NCBI GenBank assembly: GCA_013076295.1
Contig: RQOL01000532.1
Coordinates: forward strand, 558,001 to 622,000
DNA from: Sanderia malayensis
Taxonomy: Eukaryota; Cnidaria; Scyphozoa; Semaeostomeae; Pelagiidae
Direction of reading: 5' to 3'
DNA: 64,000 bases
The stretch's first letter is position 1; every line of letters begins with the position of its first letter. The position numbers and the translations under genes are program-made. Under the pieces are notes generated by a model. The model was not told the DNA's origin. It worked only from the letters and a program-made list of their open reading frames with translations, and searched no databases. Positions 26,273 through 40,019 of this stretch are shown here, piece after piece.

Positions 26273-27774
26273 CTTGTACTTTCCACAAAATTTCATACAA
26301 ATTGAACGAGTTTGAAATTTTGCATATTGCCCCTTTTAACCCGTTGTATGCCCGCAAAACATGAACATTTTAAAAAGAAGTTTCATATTCAAAATCAGCA
26401 CACCGAAGTTGTACTTTCCACCAAATTTGGTGCAATCTGAACGAGTTTGAAAAAATGCATATTGGCCCCTATTTGCTCCGTTTTATGCCTTAAAAACATG
26501 AAGAATTCAAAAACCAGTTTTTTATTCAATTTCAGTACACCGAAATTGTACTTTCCACAAATATTGATGCAAATTGAACAAGTTTGAAGAATTGCATATT
26601 GCCCGCTTTTACCCCGTTTAATTCCCCCAGAACATTAACATTTTAAAAATCAAGTTTCTAATTCAATTTTAGTACACGGAAATTGTACTTTCCACCAAAA
26701 TTGATGCAACTTGGACGAGTTTAAAAAATGGCATATTGCCCCCTTTTACCCCGTTTTATTCCCCTGAAACATTAGTATTTTAAAAAACAAGTTTCTTATT
26801 CAATTTCAGTACACCGAAATTGTACTTTCCACCAATTTTGATGCAATGTGAACGAGTTTGAAAAAATGCATATTGGCCCCTTTTACCCCGCTTATGCCCT
26901 AAAAACATGAAGATTTCAAACAGCAATTTCGTATTAAAGATCAACACACCAAATTTGTACTTTCCACAAGGTTTGATGCAAATTGGAGGGGTTTTCAAAA
27001 TTGCATGAAAACTGGGAAGTCATCAAAAGTGGGAAGTGGGAAGTCAGGAAAAAGTGGGAAGTCATCAAAAGTGGGAAGTCATCAAAAGTGGAAGGTGGGA
27101 TGTCAAGAAAAAGTGGGAAGTCATCAAAAGTGAAAAGTGGGAAGTCATCATACCAAACTTGTACTTTCCACAAAATTTCATTCAAATTGAACGAGTTTGA
27201 AAATTTGCATATTGCCCCCTTTTACCCCGTTTGATTCCAATGAAACATTAATATTTTAAAAAACAAGTTTCTTATTCAATTTCAGTAAACCAAAATTGTA
27301 CTTTCGACCAACTTTGATGCAATCTGAACGAGTTTGAAAAAATGCATATTGGCCCCTTTTACCCCGCTCATGCCCTAAAAACATGAAAATTTCAAACAGC
27401 AATTTCGTATTCAAGATCAACACACCAAATTTGTACTTTCCACAAGGTTTGATGCAAATTGCAGGGGTTTGCAAAATTGCATGAAAACTGGGAAGTCATC
27501 AAAAGTGGGAAATGGGAAGTCAGGAAAAAGTGGGAAGTCATCAAAAGTGGGAAGTCATCAAAAGGGGAAGGTGGGATGTCAAGAAAAAGTGGGAAGTCAT
27601 CAAAAGTGAAAAGTGGGAAGACATCATACCAAACTTGTACTTTCCACAAAATTTCATTCAAATTGAACGAGTTTGAAAATTTGCATATTGCCCCTTTTAA
27701 CCCGTTGTATGCCCTCAAAACATGAAAATTTTAAAAAGCAGTTTCATATTCAAAATCAGCACACTGAAGTTGTA

Positions 27775-30700
27775 CTTTCCACCAATTTTGATGCAATCTG
27801 AACGAGTTTGAAAAAATGCATATTGGCCCCCTTTACCCCGCTTATGCCCTAAAAACATGAAAATTTCAAACAGCAATTTCGTATTCAAGATCAACACACC
27901 AAATTTGTACTTTCCACAAGGTTTGATGCAAATTGCAGGGGTTTTCAAAATTGCATGAAAACTGGGAAGTCATCAAAAGTGGGAAGTGGGAAGTCAGGAA
28001 AAAGTGGGAAGTCATCAAAAGTGGGAAGTCATCAAAAGTGGAAGGTGGGATGTCAAGAAAAAGTGGGAAGTCATCAAAAGTGAAAAGTGGGAAGTCATCA
28101 TACCAAACTTGTACTTTCCACAAAATTTCATACAAATTGAACGAGTTTGAAAATTTGCATATTGCCCCCTTTTAACCCGTTGTATGCCCGCAGAACATGA
28201 AAATTTTAAAAAGCAGTTTCATATTCAAAATCAGCACACCGAAGTTGTACTTTCCACCAAATTTGATGCAATCTGAACGAGTTTGAAAAAATGCATATTG
28301 GCCCCTATTTGCTCCGTTTAATGCCTTAAAAACATGAAGAATTCAAAAACCAGTTTTTTATTCAAATTCAGTACACCGAAATTGTACTTTCCACCAAATT
28401 TGATGCAATCTGAACGAGTTTGAAAAAATGCATAATTGCCCCTTTTACCCCGTTTTATGCCCTAAAAACATGAACATTTCAAAAACCAGTTTCATATTCA
28501 AAATCATCATACCAAATTTGTACGTTCCACAAAGTTTGATGCAAATTGCAGGAGTTTGCAAAATTGCATGAAAAGTGAAAAGTCATCAAAAGTGGGAAGT
28601 GGGAAGTCATCATACCAAAATTGTACTTTCCACAAAATTTGACGCAAATTGAACGAGTTTGAAGAATTCCATAATGCCCGCTTTTACCCCGTTTAATTCC
28701 CCAAAACATTAACATTTTAAAAATCAAGTTTCTTATTCAATTTCAGTACACGGAAATTGTACTTTCCACCAAAATTGATGCAAATTGGACGAGTTTGAAA
28801 AATGGCATATTGCCCCCTTTTACCCCGTTTTTTCCCCTGAAACATTATTATTTTAAAAAACAAGTTTCTTATTCAATTTCAGTACACCGAAATTGTACTT
28901 TCCACCAATTTTAATGCAATCTGAACGAGTTTGAAAAAATGCATATTGGCCCCTTTTACCCCGCTTATGCCCTAAAAACATGAAAATTTCAAACAGCAGT
29001 TTCATATTCAAGATCAACACACCAAATTTGTACTTTCCACAAGGTTTGATGCAAATTGCAGGGGTTTTCAAAATTGCATGAAAACTGGGAAGTCATCAAA
29101 AGTGGGAAGTGGGAAGTCAGGAAAAAGATCAACACACCAAATTTGTACTTTCAACATGGTTTGATGCAAATTGCAGGGGTTTGCAAAATTGCATGAAAAC
29201 TGGGAAGTCATCAAAAGTGGGAAGTGGAAGTCAGGAAAAAGTGGGAAGTCATCAAAAGTGGAAGGTGGGATGTCAAGAAAAAGTGGGAAGAAATCAAAAG
29301 TGAAAAGTGGGAAATCATCATACCAAACTTGTACTTTCCACAAAATTTCATTCAAATTGAACGAGTTTGAAAATTTGCATATTGCCCCCTTTTACCCCGT
29401 TTGATTCCAATGAAACATTAATATTTTAAAAAACAAGTTTCTTATTCAATTTCAGTAAACCAAAATTGTACTTTCCACCAACTTTGATGCAATCTGAACG
29501 AGTTTGAAAAAATGCATATTGGCCCCTTTTACCCCGCTTATGCCCTAAAAACATGAAAATTTCAAACAGCAATTTCGTATTCAAGATCAACACACCAAAT
29601 TTGTACTTTCCACAAGGTTTGATGCAAATTGCAGGGGTTTTCAAAATTGCATGAAAACTGGGAAGTCATCAAAAGTGGGAAGTGGGAAGTCAGGAAAAAG
29701 TGGGAAGTCATCAAAAGTGGGAAGTCATCAAAAGTGGAAGGTGGGATGTCAAGAAAAAGTGGGAAGTCATCAAAAGTGAAAAGTGGGAAGTCATCATACC
29801 AAACTTGTACTTTCCACAAAATTTCATACAAATTGAACGAGTTTGAAAATTTGCATATTGCCCCCTTTTAACCCGTTGTATGCCCGCAGAACATGAAAAT
29901 TTTAAAAAGCAGTTTCATATTCAAAATCAGCACACCGAAGTTGTACTTTCCACCAAATTTGATGCAATCTGAACGAGTTTGAAAAAATGCATATTGGCCC
30001 CTATTTGCTCCGTTTAATGCCTTAAAAACATGAAGAATTCAAAAACCAGTTTTTTATTCAAATTCAGTACACCGAAATTGTACTTTCCACCAAATTTGAT
30101 GCAATCTGAACGAGTTTGAAAAAATGCATAATTGCCCCTTTTACCCCGTTTTATGCCCTAAAAACATGAACATTTCAAAAACCAGTTTCATATTCAAAAT
30201 CATCATACCAAATTTGTACGTTCCACAAAGTTTGATGCAAATTGCAGGAGTTTGCAAAATTGCATGAAAAGTGAGAAGTCATCAAAAGTGGGAAGTGGAA
30301 GTCATCATACCAAAATTGTACTTTCCACAAAATTTGACGCAAATTGAACGAGTTTGAAGAATTCCATAATGCCCGCTTTTACCCCGTTTAATTCCCCAAA
30401 ACATTAACATTTTAAAAATCAAGTTTCTTATTCAATTTCAGTACACGGAAATTGTACTTTCCACCAAAATTGATGCAAATTGGACGAGTTTGAAAAATGG
30501 CATATTGCCCCCTTTTACCCCGTTTTTTCCCCTGAAACATTATTATTTTAAAAAACAAGTTTCTTATTCAATTTCAGTACACCGAAATTGTACTTTCCAC
30601 CAATTTTAATGCAATCTGAACGAGTTTGAAAAAATGCATATTGGCCCCTTTTACCCCGCTTATGCCCTAAAAACATGAAAATTTCAAACAGCAGTTTCAT

Positions 30701-33076
30701 ATTCAAGATCAACACACCAAATTTGTACTTTCCACAAGGTTTGATGCAAATTGCAGGGGTTTTCAAAATTGCATGAAAACTGGGAAGTCATCAAAAGTGG
30801 GAAGTGGGAAGTCAGGAAAAAGATCAACACACCAAATTTGTACTTTCAACATGGTTTGATGCAAATTGCAGGGGTTTGCAAAATTGCATGAAAACTGGGA
30901 AGTCATCAAAAGTGGGAAGTGGAAGTCAGGAAAAAGTGGGAAGTCATCAAAAGTGGAAGGTGGGATGTCAAGAAAAAGTGGGAAGAAATCAAAAGTGAAA
31001 AGTGGGAAATCATCATACCAAACTTGTACTTTCCACAAAATTTCATTCAAATTGAACGAGTTTGAAAATTTGCATATTGCCCCCTTTTACCCCGTTTGAT
31101 TCCAATGAAACATTAATATTTTAAAAAACAAGTTTCTTATTCAATTTCAGTAAACCAAAATTGTACTTTCCACCAACTTTGATGCAATCTGAACGAGTTT
31201 GAAAAAATGCATATTGGCCCCTTTTACCCCGCTTATGCCCTAAAAACATGAAAATTTCAAACAGCAATTTCGTATTCAAGATCAACACACCAAATTTGTA
31301 CTTTCCACAAGGTTTGATGCAAATTGCAGGGGTTTTCAAAATTGCATGAAAACTGGGAAGTCATCAAAAGTGGGAAGTGGGAAGTCAGGAAAAAGTGGGA
31401 AGTCATCAAAAGTGGGAAGTCATCAAAAGTGGAAGGTGGGATGTCAAGAAAAAGTGGGAAGTCATCAAAAGTGAAAAGTGGGAAGTCATCATACCAAACT
31501 TGTACTTTCCACAAAATTTCATACAAATTGAACGAGTTTGAAAATTTGCATATTGCCCCCTTTTAACCCGTTGTATGCCCGCAGAACATGAAAATTTTAA
31601 AAAGCAGTTTCATATTCAAAATCAGCACACCGAAGTTGTACTTTCCACCAAATTTGATGCAATCTGAACGAGTTTGAAAAAATGCATATTGGCCCCTATT
31701 TGCTCCGTTTAATGCCTTAAAAACATGAAGAATTCAAAAACCAGTTTTTTATTCAAATTCAGTACACCGAAATTGTACTTTCCACCAAATTTGATGCAAT
31801 CTGAACGAGTTTGAAAAAATGCATAATTGCCCCTTTTACCCCGTTTTATGCCCTAAAAACATGAACATTTCAAAAACCAGTTTCATATTCAAAATCATCA
31901 TACCAAATTTGTACGTTCCACAAAGTTTGATGCAAATTGCAGGAGTTTGCAAAATTGCATGAAAAGTGAGAAGTCATCAAAAGTGGGAAGTGGAAGTCAT
32001 CATACCAAAATTGTACTTTCCACAAAATTTGACGCAAATTGAACGAGTTTGAAGAATTCCATAATGCCCGCTTTTACCCCGTTTAATTCCCCAAAACATT
32101 AACATTTTAAAAATCAAGTTTCTTATTCAATTTCAGTACACGGAAATTGTACTTTCCACCAAAATTGATGCAAATTGGACGAGTTTGAAAAATGGCATAT
32201 TGCCCCCTTTTACCCCGTTTTTTCCCCTGAAACATTATTATTTTAAAAAACAAGTTTCTTATTCAATTTCAGTACACCGAAATTGTACTTTCCACCAATT
32301 TTAATGCAATCTGAACGAGTTTGAAAAAATGCATATTGGCCCCTTTTACCCCGCTTATGCCCTAAAAACATGAAAATTTCAAACAGCAGTTTCATATTCA
32401 AGATCAACACACCAAATTTGTACTTTCCACAAGGTTTGATGCAAATTGCAGGGGTTTTCAAAATTGCATGAAAACTGGGAAGTCATCAAAAGTGGGAAGT
32501 GGGAAGTCAGGAAAAAGATCAACACACCAAATTTGTACTTTCAACATGGTTTGATGCAAATTGCAGGGGTTTGCAAAATTGCATGAAAACTGGGAAGTCA
32601 TCAAAAGTGGGAAGTGGAAGTCAGGAAAAAGTGGGAAGTCATCAAAAGTGGAAGGTGGGATGTCAAGAAAAAGTGGGAAGAAATCAAAAGTGAAAAGTGG
32701 GAAATCATCATACCAAACTTGTACTTTCCACAAAATTTCATTCAAATTGAACGAGTTTGAAAATTTGCATATTGCCCCCTTTTACCCCGTTTGATTCCAA
32801 TGAAACATTAATATTTTAAAAAACAAGTTTCTTATTCAATTTCAGTAAACCAAAATTGTACTTTCCACCAACTTTGATGCAATCTGAACGAGTTTGAAAA
32901 AATGCATATTGGCCCCTTTTACCCCGCTTATGCCCTAAAAACATGAAAATTTCAAACAGCAATTTCGTATTCAAGATCAACACACCAAATTTGTACTTTC
33001 CACAAGGTTTGATGCAAATTGCAGGGGTTTGCAAAATTGCATGAAAACTGGGAAGTCATCAAAAGTGGGAAGTGGG
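27775..33076. repeat. 1,695-bp higher-order repeat, three copies plus a partial
   Basis: Copies begin near 27,775, 29,471, 31,166 and (partial) 32,861, with spacing of 1,696, 1,695 and 1,695 bp. Copies 2 and 3 look essentially identical by eye. Copy 1 differs at single sites, for example gtgaaaagtc against gtgagaagtc, and gggaagtggg against the shorter gggaagtgg before GTCATCATACC. Each unit carries the same junction (29,125, 30,820, 32,515) where a purine block (gtcaggaaaaag) is spliced directly to atcaacacaccaaa of an A2 tail. The near identity implies very recent amplification or active homogenisation, and assembly duplication should be considered. Confidence 0.92.
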
Positions 33077-36000
33077 AAGTCATCATACCAAAATTGTACT
33101 TTCCACAAATATTGATGCAAATTGAACGAGTTTGAAGAATTTCATATTGCCCGCTTTTACCCCGTTTAATTCCCCAAAAGATTAACATTTTAAAAATCAA
33201 GTTTCTTATTCAATTTCAGTACACGGAAATTCTACTTTCCACAAAAATTGATGCAAATTGGACGAGTTTGAAAAACGGCATATTGCCCCCTTTTACCCCG
33301 TTTTATTCCCCTGAAACATTAATATCTTAAAAAACAAGTTTCTTGTTCAATTTCAGTACACCGAAATTGTACTTTCCACCAATTTTGATGCAATCTGAAC
33401 GAGTTTGAAAAAATGCATATTGGCCCCTTTTACCCCGCTTATGCCCCAAAAACATGAAAATTTCAAACAGCAATTTCGTATTCAAGATCAACACACCAAA
33501 TTTGTACTTTCAACATGGTTTGATGCAAATTGCAGGGGTTTGCAAAATTGCATGAAAACTGGGAAGTCATCAAAAGTGGGAAGTGGAAGTCAAGAAAAAG
33601 TGGGAAGTCATCAAAAGTGGGAAGTCATCAAAAGTGGAAGGTGGGATGTCAAGAAATTGTGGGAAGTCATCAAAAGTGGGAAGTGGGAAGTCATCATACC
33701 AAAATTGTACTTTCCACAAATATTGATGCAAATTGAACGAGTTTGAAGAATTGCATATTGCCCGCTTTTACCCCGTTTAATTCCCCCAGGACATTAACAT
33801 TTTAAAAATCAAGTTTCTTATTCAATTTCAGTACACGGAAATTGTACTTTCCACCAAAATTGATGCAACTTGGAAGAGTTTAAAAAATGGCATATTGCCC
33901 CCTTTTACCCCGCTTTTTTCCCCTGAAACATTATTATTTTAAAAAACAAGTTTCTTATTCAATTTCAGTACACCGAAAAAGTACTTTCCACCAATTTTGA
34001 TGCAATCTGAACGAGTTTGAAAAAATGCATATTGGCCCCTTTTACCCCGCTTATGCCCTAAAAACATGAAAATTTCAAACAGCAGTTTCGTATTCAAAAT
34101 CAACACACCAAATTTGTACTTTCCACAAGGTTTGATGCAAATTGCAGGGGTTTGCAAAATTGCATGAAAACTGGGAAGTCATCAAAAGTGGGAAGTGGGA
34201 AGTCATCATACCAAAATTGTACTTTCCACAAATATTGATGCAAATTGAACGAGTTTGAAGAATTTCATATTGCCCGCTTTTACCCCGTTTAATTCCCCAA
34301 AAGATTAACATTTTAAAAATCAAGTTTCTTATTCAATTTCAGTACACGGAAATTCTACTTTCCACCAAAATTGATGCAAATTGGACGAGTTTGAAAAACG
34401 GCATATTGCCCCCTTTTACCCCGTTTTATTCCCCTGAAACATTAATATTTTAAAAAACAAGTTTCTTGTTCAATTTCAGTACACCGAAATTGTACTTTCC
34501 ACCAATTTTGATGCAATCTGAACGAGTTTGAAAAAATGCATATTGGCCCCTTTTACCCCGCTTATGCCCTAAAAACATGAAAATTTCAAACACTAGTTTC
34601 ATATTCAAAATCAACACACCAAATTTGTACTTTCAACATGGTTTGATGCAAATTGCAGGGGTTTGCAAAATTGCATGAAAACTGGGAAGTCATCAAAAGT
34701 GGGAAGTGGAAGTCAAGAAAAAGTGGGAAGTCATCAAAAGTGGGAAGTCATCAAAAGTGGAAGGTGGGATGTCAAGAAATTGTGGGAAGTCATCAAAAGT
34801 GGGAAGTGGGAAGTCATCATACCAAAATTGTACTTTCCACAAATATTGATGCAAATTGCACGAGTTTGAAGAATTGCATATTGCCCGCTTTTACCCCGTT
34901 TAATTCCCCCAGAACATTAACATTTTAAAAATCAAGTTCCTTATTCAATTTCAGTACACGGAAATTGTACTTTCCACCAAAATTTATGCAACTTGGAAGA
35001 GTTTAAAAAATGGCATATTGCCCCCTTTTACCCCGCTTTTTTCCCCTGAAACATTATTATTTTAAAAAACAAGTTTCTTATTCAATTTCAGTACACCGAA
35101 ATTGTACTTTCCACCAATTTTGATGCAATCTGAACGAGTTTGAAAAAATGCATATTGGCCCCTTTTACCCCGCTTATGCCCTAAAAACATGAAAATTTCA
35201 AACAGCAGTTTCGTATTCAAAATCAACACACCAAATTTGTACTTTCCACAAGGTTTGATGCAAATTGCGGGGGGTTTGCAAAATTGCATGAAAACTGGGA
35301 AGTCATCAAAAGTGGGAAGTGGGAAGTCATCATACCAAAATTGTACTTTCCACAAATATTGATGCAAATTGAACGAGTTTGAAGAATTTCATATTGCCCG
35401 GTTTTACCCCGTTTAATTCCCCAAAAGATTAACATTTTAAAAATCAAGTTTCTTATTCAATTTCAGTACACGGAAATTCTACTTTCCACCAAAATTGATG
35501 CAAATTGGACGAGTTTGAAAAACGGCATATTGCCCCCTTTTACCCCGTTTTATTCCCCTGAAAAATTAATATTTTAAAAAACAAGTTTCTTGTTTAATTT
35601 CAGTACACCGAAATTGTACTTTCCACCAATTTTGATGCAATCTGAACGAGTTTGAAAAAATGCATATTGGCCCCTTTTACCCCGCTTATACCCTAAAAAC
35701 ATGAAAATTTCAAACAGTAGTTTCATATTCAAAATCAACACACCAAATTTGTACTTTCAACATGGTTTGATGCAAATTGCAGGGGTTTGCAAAATTGCAT
35801 GAAAACTGGGAAGTCATCAAAAGTGGGAAGTGGAAGTCAAGAAAAAGTGGGAAGTCATCAAAAGTGGGAAGTCATCAAAAGTGGAAGGTGGGATGTCAAG
35901 AAATTGTGGGAAGTCATCAAAAGTGGGAAGTGGGAAGTCATCATACCAAAATTGTACTTTCCACAAATATTGATGCAAATTGAACGAGTTTGAAGAATTG

Positions 36001-36180
36001 CATATCGCCCGCTTTTACCCCGTTTAATTCCCCCAGAACATTAGCATTTTAAAAATCAAGTTTCTTATTCAATTTCAGTACACGGAAATTGTACTTTCCA
36101 CCAAAATTGATGCAACTTGGACGAGTTTAAAAAATGGCATATTGCCCCCTTTTACCCCGTTTTATTCCCCTGAAACATTA
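33040..36180. repeat. ~1,123-bp higher-order repeat, nearly three copies
   Basis: Equivalent positions recur at 1,123-1,124 bp intervals (33,530/34,653/35,777 and 32,816/33,939/35,062). The unit is two variant tetramers in tandem. One carries gaatttcatattgcccgc with ccccaaaagattaac, and the other ends with an expanded B-module including gggatgtcaagaaattgt. The third copy is incomplete and shows more point changes (for example catatcgcccgc and cttataccc). Confidence 0.85.
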
Positions 36181-36700
36181 ATATTTTAATAAACAAGTTT
36201 CTTATTCAATTTCAGTACACCGAAATTGTACTTTCCACCAACTTTGATGCAATGTGAACGAGTTTGAAAAAACGCATATTGGCCCCTTTTACCCCGCTTA
36301 TGCCCTAAAAACATGAAAATTTCAAACAGCAAGTTCGTATTCAAGATCAACACACCAAATTTGTACTTTCCACAAGGTTTGATGCAAATTGCAGGGGTTT
36401 GCAAAATTGCATAAAAACTGGGAAGTCATCAAAAGTGGGAAGTGGGAAGTCAGGAAAATATGGGAAGTCATCAAAAGTGGGAAGGCATCAAAAGTGGAAG
36501 GTGGGATGTCAAGAAAAAGTGGGAAGTCATCAAAAGTGAAAAGTGGGAAGTCATCATACCAAACTTGTACTTTCCACAAAATTTCATTCAAATTCAACGA
36601 GTTTGAAAATTTGCATATTGCCCCCTTTTACCCCGTTTGATTCCAATGAAACATTAATATTTTAAAAAACAAGTTTCTTATTCAATTTCAGTAAACCAAA

Positions 36701-37518
36701 ATTGTACTTTCCACAAAATTTGATGCAAATTGAACGAGTTTGAAGAATTTCATATTGCCCCCTTTTACCCCGTTTAATTCCCCCAAAACATTAACATTTT
36801 AAAAATCAAGTTTCATATCCAAATTCAGCACACCGAAATTGTACTTTCCACCAAATTTAATGCAATTTGAACGAGTTTGAAAAATGCATATTGGCCCCTT
36901 TTACCCCGTTTTATGCCCTCAAAACATGAAAATTTCAAAAACCATTTTCATATTCAACTTGAACACACCAAATTTGTACTTTCCACAAATTCGATGCAAC
37001 TTGAAAGAGTTTAACAAATTGCTTCAAAAGTGGGAAGTCATCAAAAGTGGGAAATTGGAAGTCAGGAAAAAGCGGGAAATCATCAAAAGTGGGAAGTAAT
37101 CTTACCAAACTTGTACTTTCCACAAAATTTCATACAAATTGAACGAGTTTGAAGAATTTCATATTGCCCCCTTTTACCCCGTTTAATTCCCCCAAAACAT
37201 TAACATTTTAAAAATCAAGTTTCATATCCAAATTCAGCACACCGAAATTGTACTTTCCACCAAATTTAATGCAATTTGAACGAGTTTGAAAAATGCATAT
37301 TGGCCCCTTTTACCCCGTTTTATGCCCTCAAAACATGAAAATTTCAAAAACCATTTTCATATTCAACTTGAACACACCAAATTTGTACTTTCCACAAATT
37401 CGATGCAACTTGAAAGAGTTTAACAAATTGCTTCAAAAGTGGGAAGTCATCAAAAGTGGGAAATTGGAAGTCAGGAAAAAGCGGGAAATCATCAAAAGTG
37501 GGAAGTCATCTTACCAAA
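36701..37518. repeat. 409-bp tandem duplication
   Basis: 36,701-37,109 is repeated at 37,110-37,518 with few differences. The unit holds two A-modules (one with aaccattttcatattcaac and cttgaacacacc) and a B-module with gggaaattggaagtcagg. The start of copy 1 (aaattgtactttccacaaaatttgatgc) is replaced in copy 2 by aacttgtactttccacaaaatttcatac, so the duplication junction lies in the shared TTGTACTTTCCACAAAATTT. Confidence 0.9.
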
Positions 37519-38544
37519 CTTGTACTTTCCACAAAATTTCATACAAATTGAACGAGTTTGAAAATTTGCATATTGCCCCTTTTACCCCGTTGTATGCCCT
37601 CAAAACATGAAAATTTCAAAAACCATTTTCATATTCAACTTGAACACACCAAATTTGTACTTTCAACATTGTTTGATGCAAATTGCAGGGGTTTGCAAAA
37701 TTGCATGAAAACTGGGAAGTCATCAAAAGTGGGAAGTGGGAAGTCAGGAAAAGTGGGAATTCATTAAAGTGGGAAGTGGGAGGTTGAGGAAAAGTGGGAA
37801 GTCAGCAAAAATGGGAAGTCATCATACCAAACTCGTACTTTCCACAAAGTTTGATGGAAATGCAAGATTTTGCAAAATTGCATGAAAAGTTGGAAGTCAT
37901 CAAAAGTGGGAAGTGGGAAGTCAGGAAAAAGTGGGAAGTTATCAAAAGTGGAAAGTCATCATAACAAACTTGTACTTTTCACAAAATTTGATGCAAATTG
38001 AACGAATTTGAAGAATTGCATATTGCCCGCTTTTACCCCGTTTAATTCCCCCAGAACATTAACATTTTAAAAATCAAGTTTCTTATTCAATTTCAGTACA
38101 CGGAAATTGTACTTTCCACCAAATTGATGCAACTTAGACGAGTTTAAAAAATGGCATATAGCCCCCTTTTACCCCGTTTTATTCCCTGAAACATTAATAT
38201 TTTAAAAAACAAGTTTCTTATTCAATTTCAATACACCGAAATTGTACTTTCCACCAATTTTGATGCAATCTGAACTAGTTTGAAAAAATGCATAATGGCC
38301 CCTTTTACCCCTCTTATGCCCTAAAAACATGAAAATTTCAAACAGCAGTTTCGTATTCAAAATCAACACACCAAATTTGTACTTTCCACAAGGTTTGATG
38401 CAAATTGCAGGGGTTTGCAAAATTGCATGAAAACTGGGAAGTTATCAAAAGGGGAAGTGGGAAGTCATCATACCAAAATTGTACTTTCCACAAATATTGA
38501 TGCAAATTGAACAAGTTTGAAGAATTGCATATTGCCCGCTTTTA

Positions 38545-39550
38545 CCCCGTTTAATTCCCCAAAAGATTAACATTTTAAAAATCAAGTTTCTTATTCAATT
38601 TCAGTACACGGAAATTCTACTTTCCACCAAAATTGATGCAAATTGGACGAGTTTGAAAAACGGCATATTGCCCCCTTTTACCCCGTTTTATTCCCCTGAA
38701 ACATTAATATTTTAAAAAACAAGTTTCTTGTTCAATTTCAGTACACCGAAATTGTACTTTCCACCAATTTTGATGCAATCTGAACGAGTTTGAAAAAATG
38801 CATATTGGCCCCTTTTACCCCGCTTATGCCCCAAAAACATGAAAATTTCAAACAGCAATTTCGTATTCAAGATCAACACACCAAATTTGTACTTTCAACA
38901 TGGTTTGATGCAAATTGCAGGGGTTTGCAAAATTGCATGAAAACTGGGAAGTCATCAAAAGTGGGAAGTGGAAGTCAAGAAAAAGTGGGAAGTCATCAAA
39001 AGTGGGAAGTCATCAAAAGTGGAAGGTGGGATGTCAAGAAATTGTGGGAAGTCATCAAAAGTGGGAAGTGGGAAGTCATCATACCAAAATTGTACTTTCC
39101 ACAAATATTGATGCAAATTGAACGAGTTTGAAGAATTGCATATTGCCCGCTTTTACCTCGTTTAATTCCCCCAGGACATTAACATTTTAAAAATCAAGTT
39201 TCTTATTCAATTTCAGTACACGGAAATTGTACTTTCCACCAAAATTGATGCAACTTGGAAGAGTTTAAAAAATGGCATATTGCCCCCTTTTACCCCGCTT
39301 TTTTCCCCTGAAACATTGTTATTTTAAAAAACAAGTTTCTTATTCAATTTCAGTACACCGAAAAAGTACTTTCCACCAATTTTGATGCAATCTGAACGAG
39401 TTTGAAAAAATGCATATTGGCCCCTTTTACCCCGCTTATGCCCTAAAAACATGAAAATTTCAAACAGCAGTTTCGTATTCAAAATCAACACACCAAATTT
39501 GTACTTTCCACAAGGTTTGATGCAAATTGCAGGGGTTTGCAAAATTGCAT
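38545..39550. repeat. Displaced copy of the 33.16-34.16 kb segment (5,385-bp offset)
   Basis: The segment matches about 33,160-34,165 at a constant 5,385-bp offset. Shared private variants include cccaaaaacatg after cttatg (33,444 and 38,829), cagtacaccgaaaaagtac (33,965 and 39,350) and ccaggacattaac. Outside the segment the flanks differ: after 39,550 the block reads gttatcaaaaggggaagt, whereas after 34,165 it reads gtcatcaaaagtgggaagt. Confidence 0.85.
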
Positions 39551-40019
39551 GAAAACTGGGAAGTTATCAAAAGGGGAAGTGGGAAGTCATCATACCAAAA
39601 TTGTACTTTCCACAAATATTGATGCAAATTGAACAAGTTTGAAGAATTGCATATTGCCCGCTTTTACCCCGTTTAATTCCCCCAGAACATTAACATTTTA
39701 AAAATCAAGTTTCTTATTCAATTTCAGTACACGGAAATTGTACTTTCCACCAAAATTGATGCAACTTGGACGAGTTTAAAAAATGGCATATTGCCCCCTT
39801 TTACCCCGTTTTATTCCCCTGAAACATTAATATTTTAAAAAACAAGTTTCTTATTCAATTTCAGTACACCGAAATTGTACTTTCCACCAATTTTGATGCA
39901 ATGTGAACGAGTTTGAAAAAATGCATATTGGCCCCTTTTACCCCGCTTATGCCCTAAAAACATGAAAATTTCAAACAGCAATTTCGTATTCAAGATCAAC
40001 ACACCAAATTTGTACTTTC

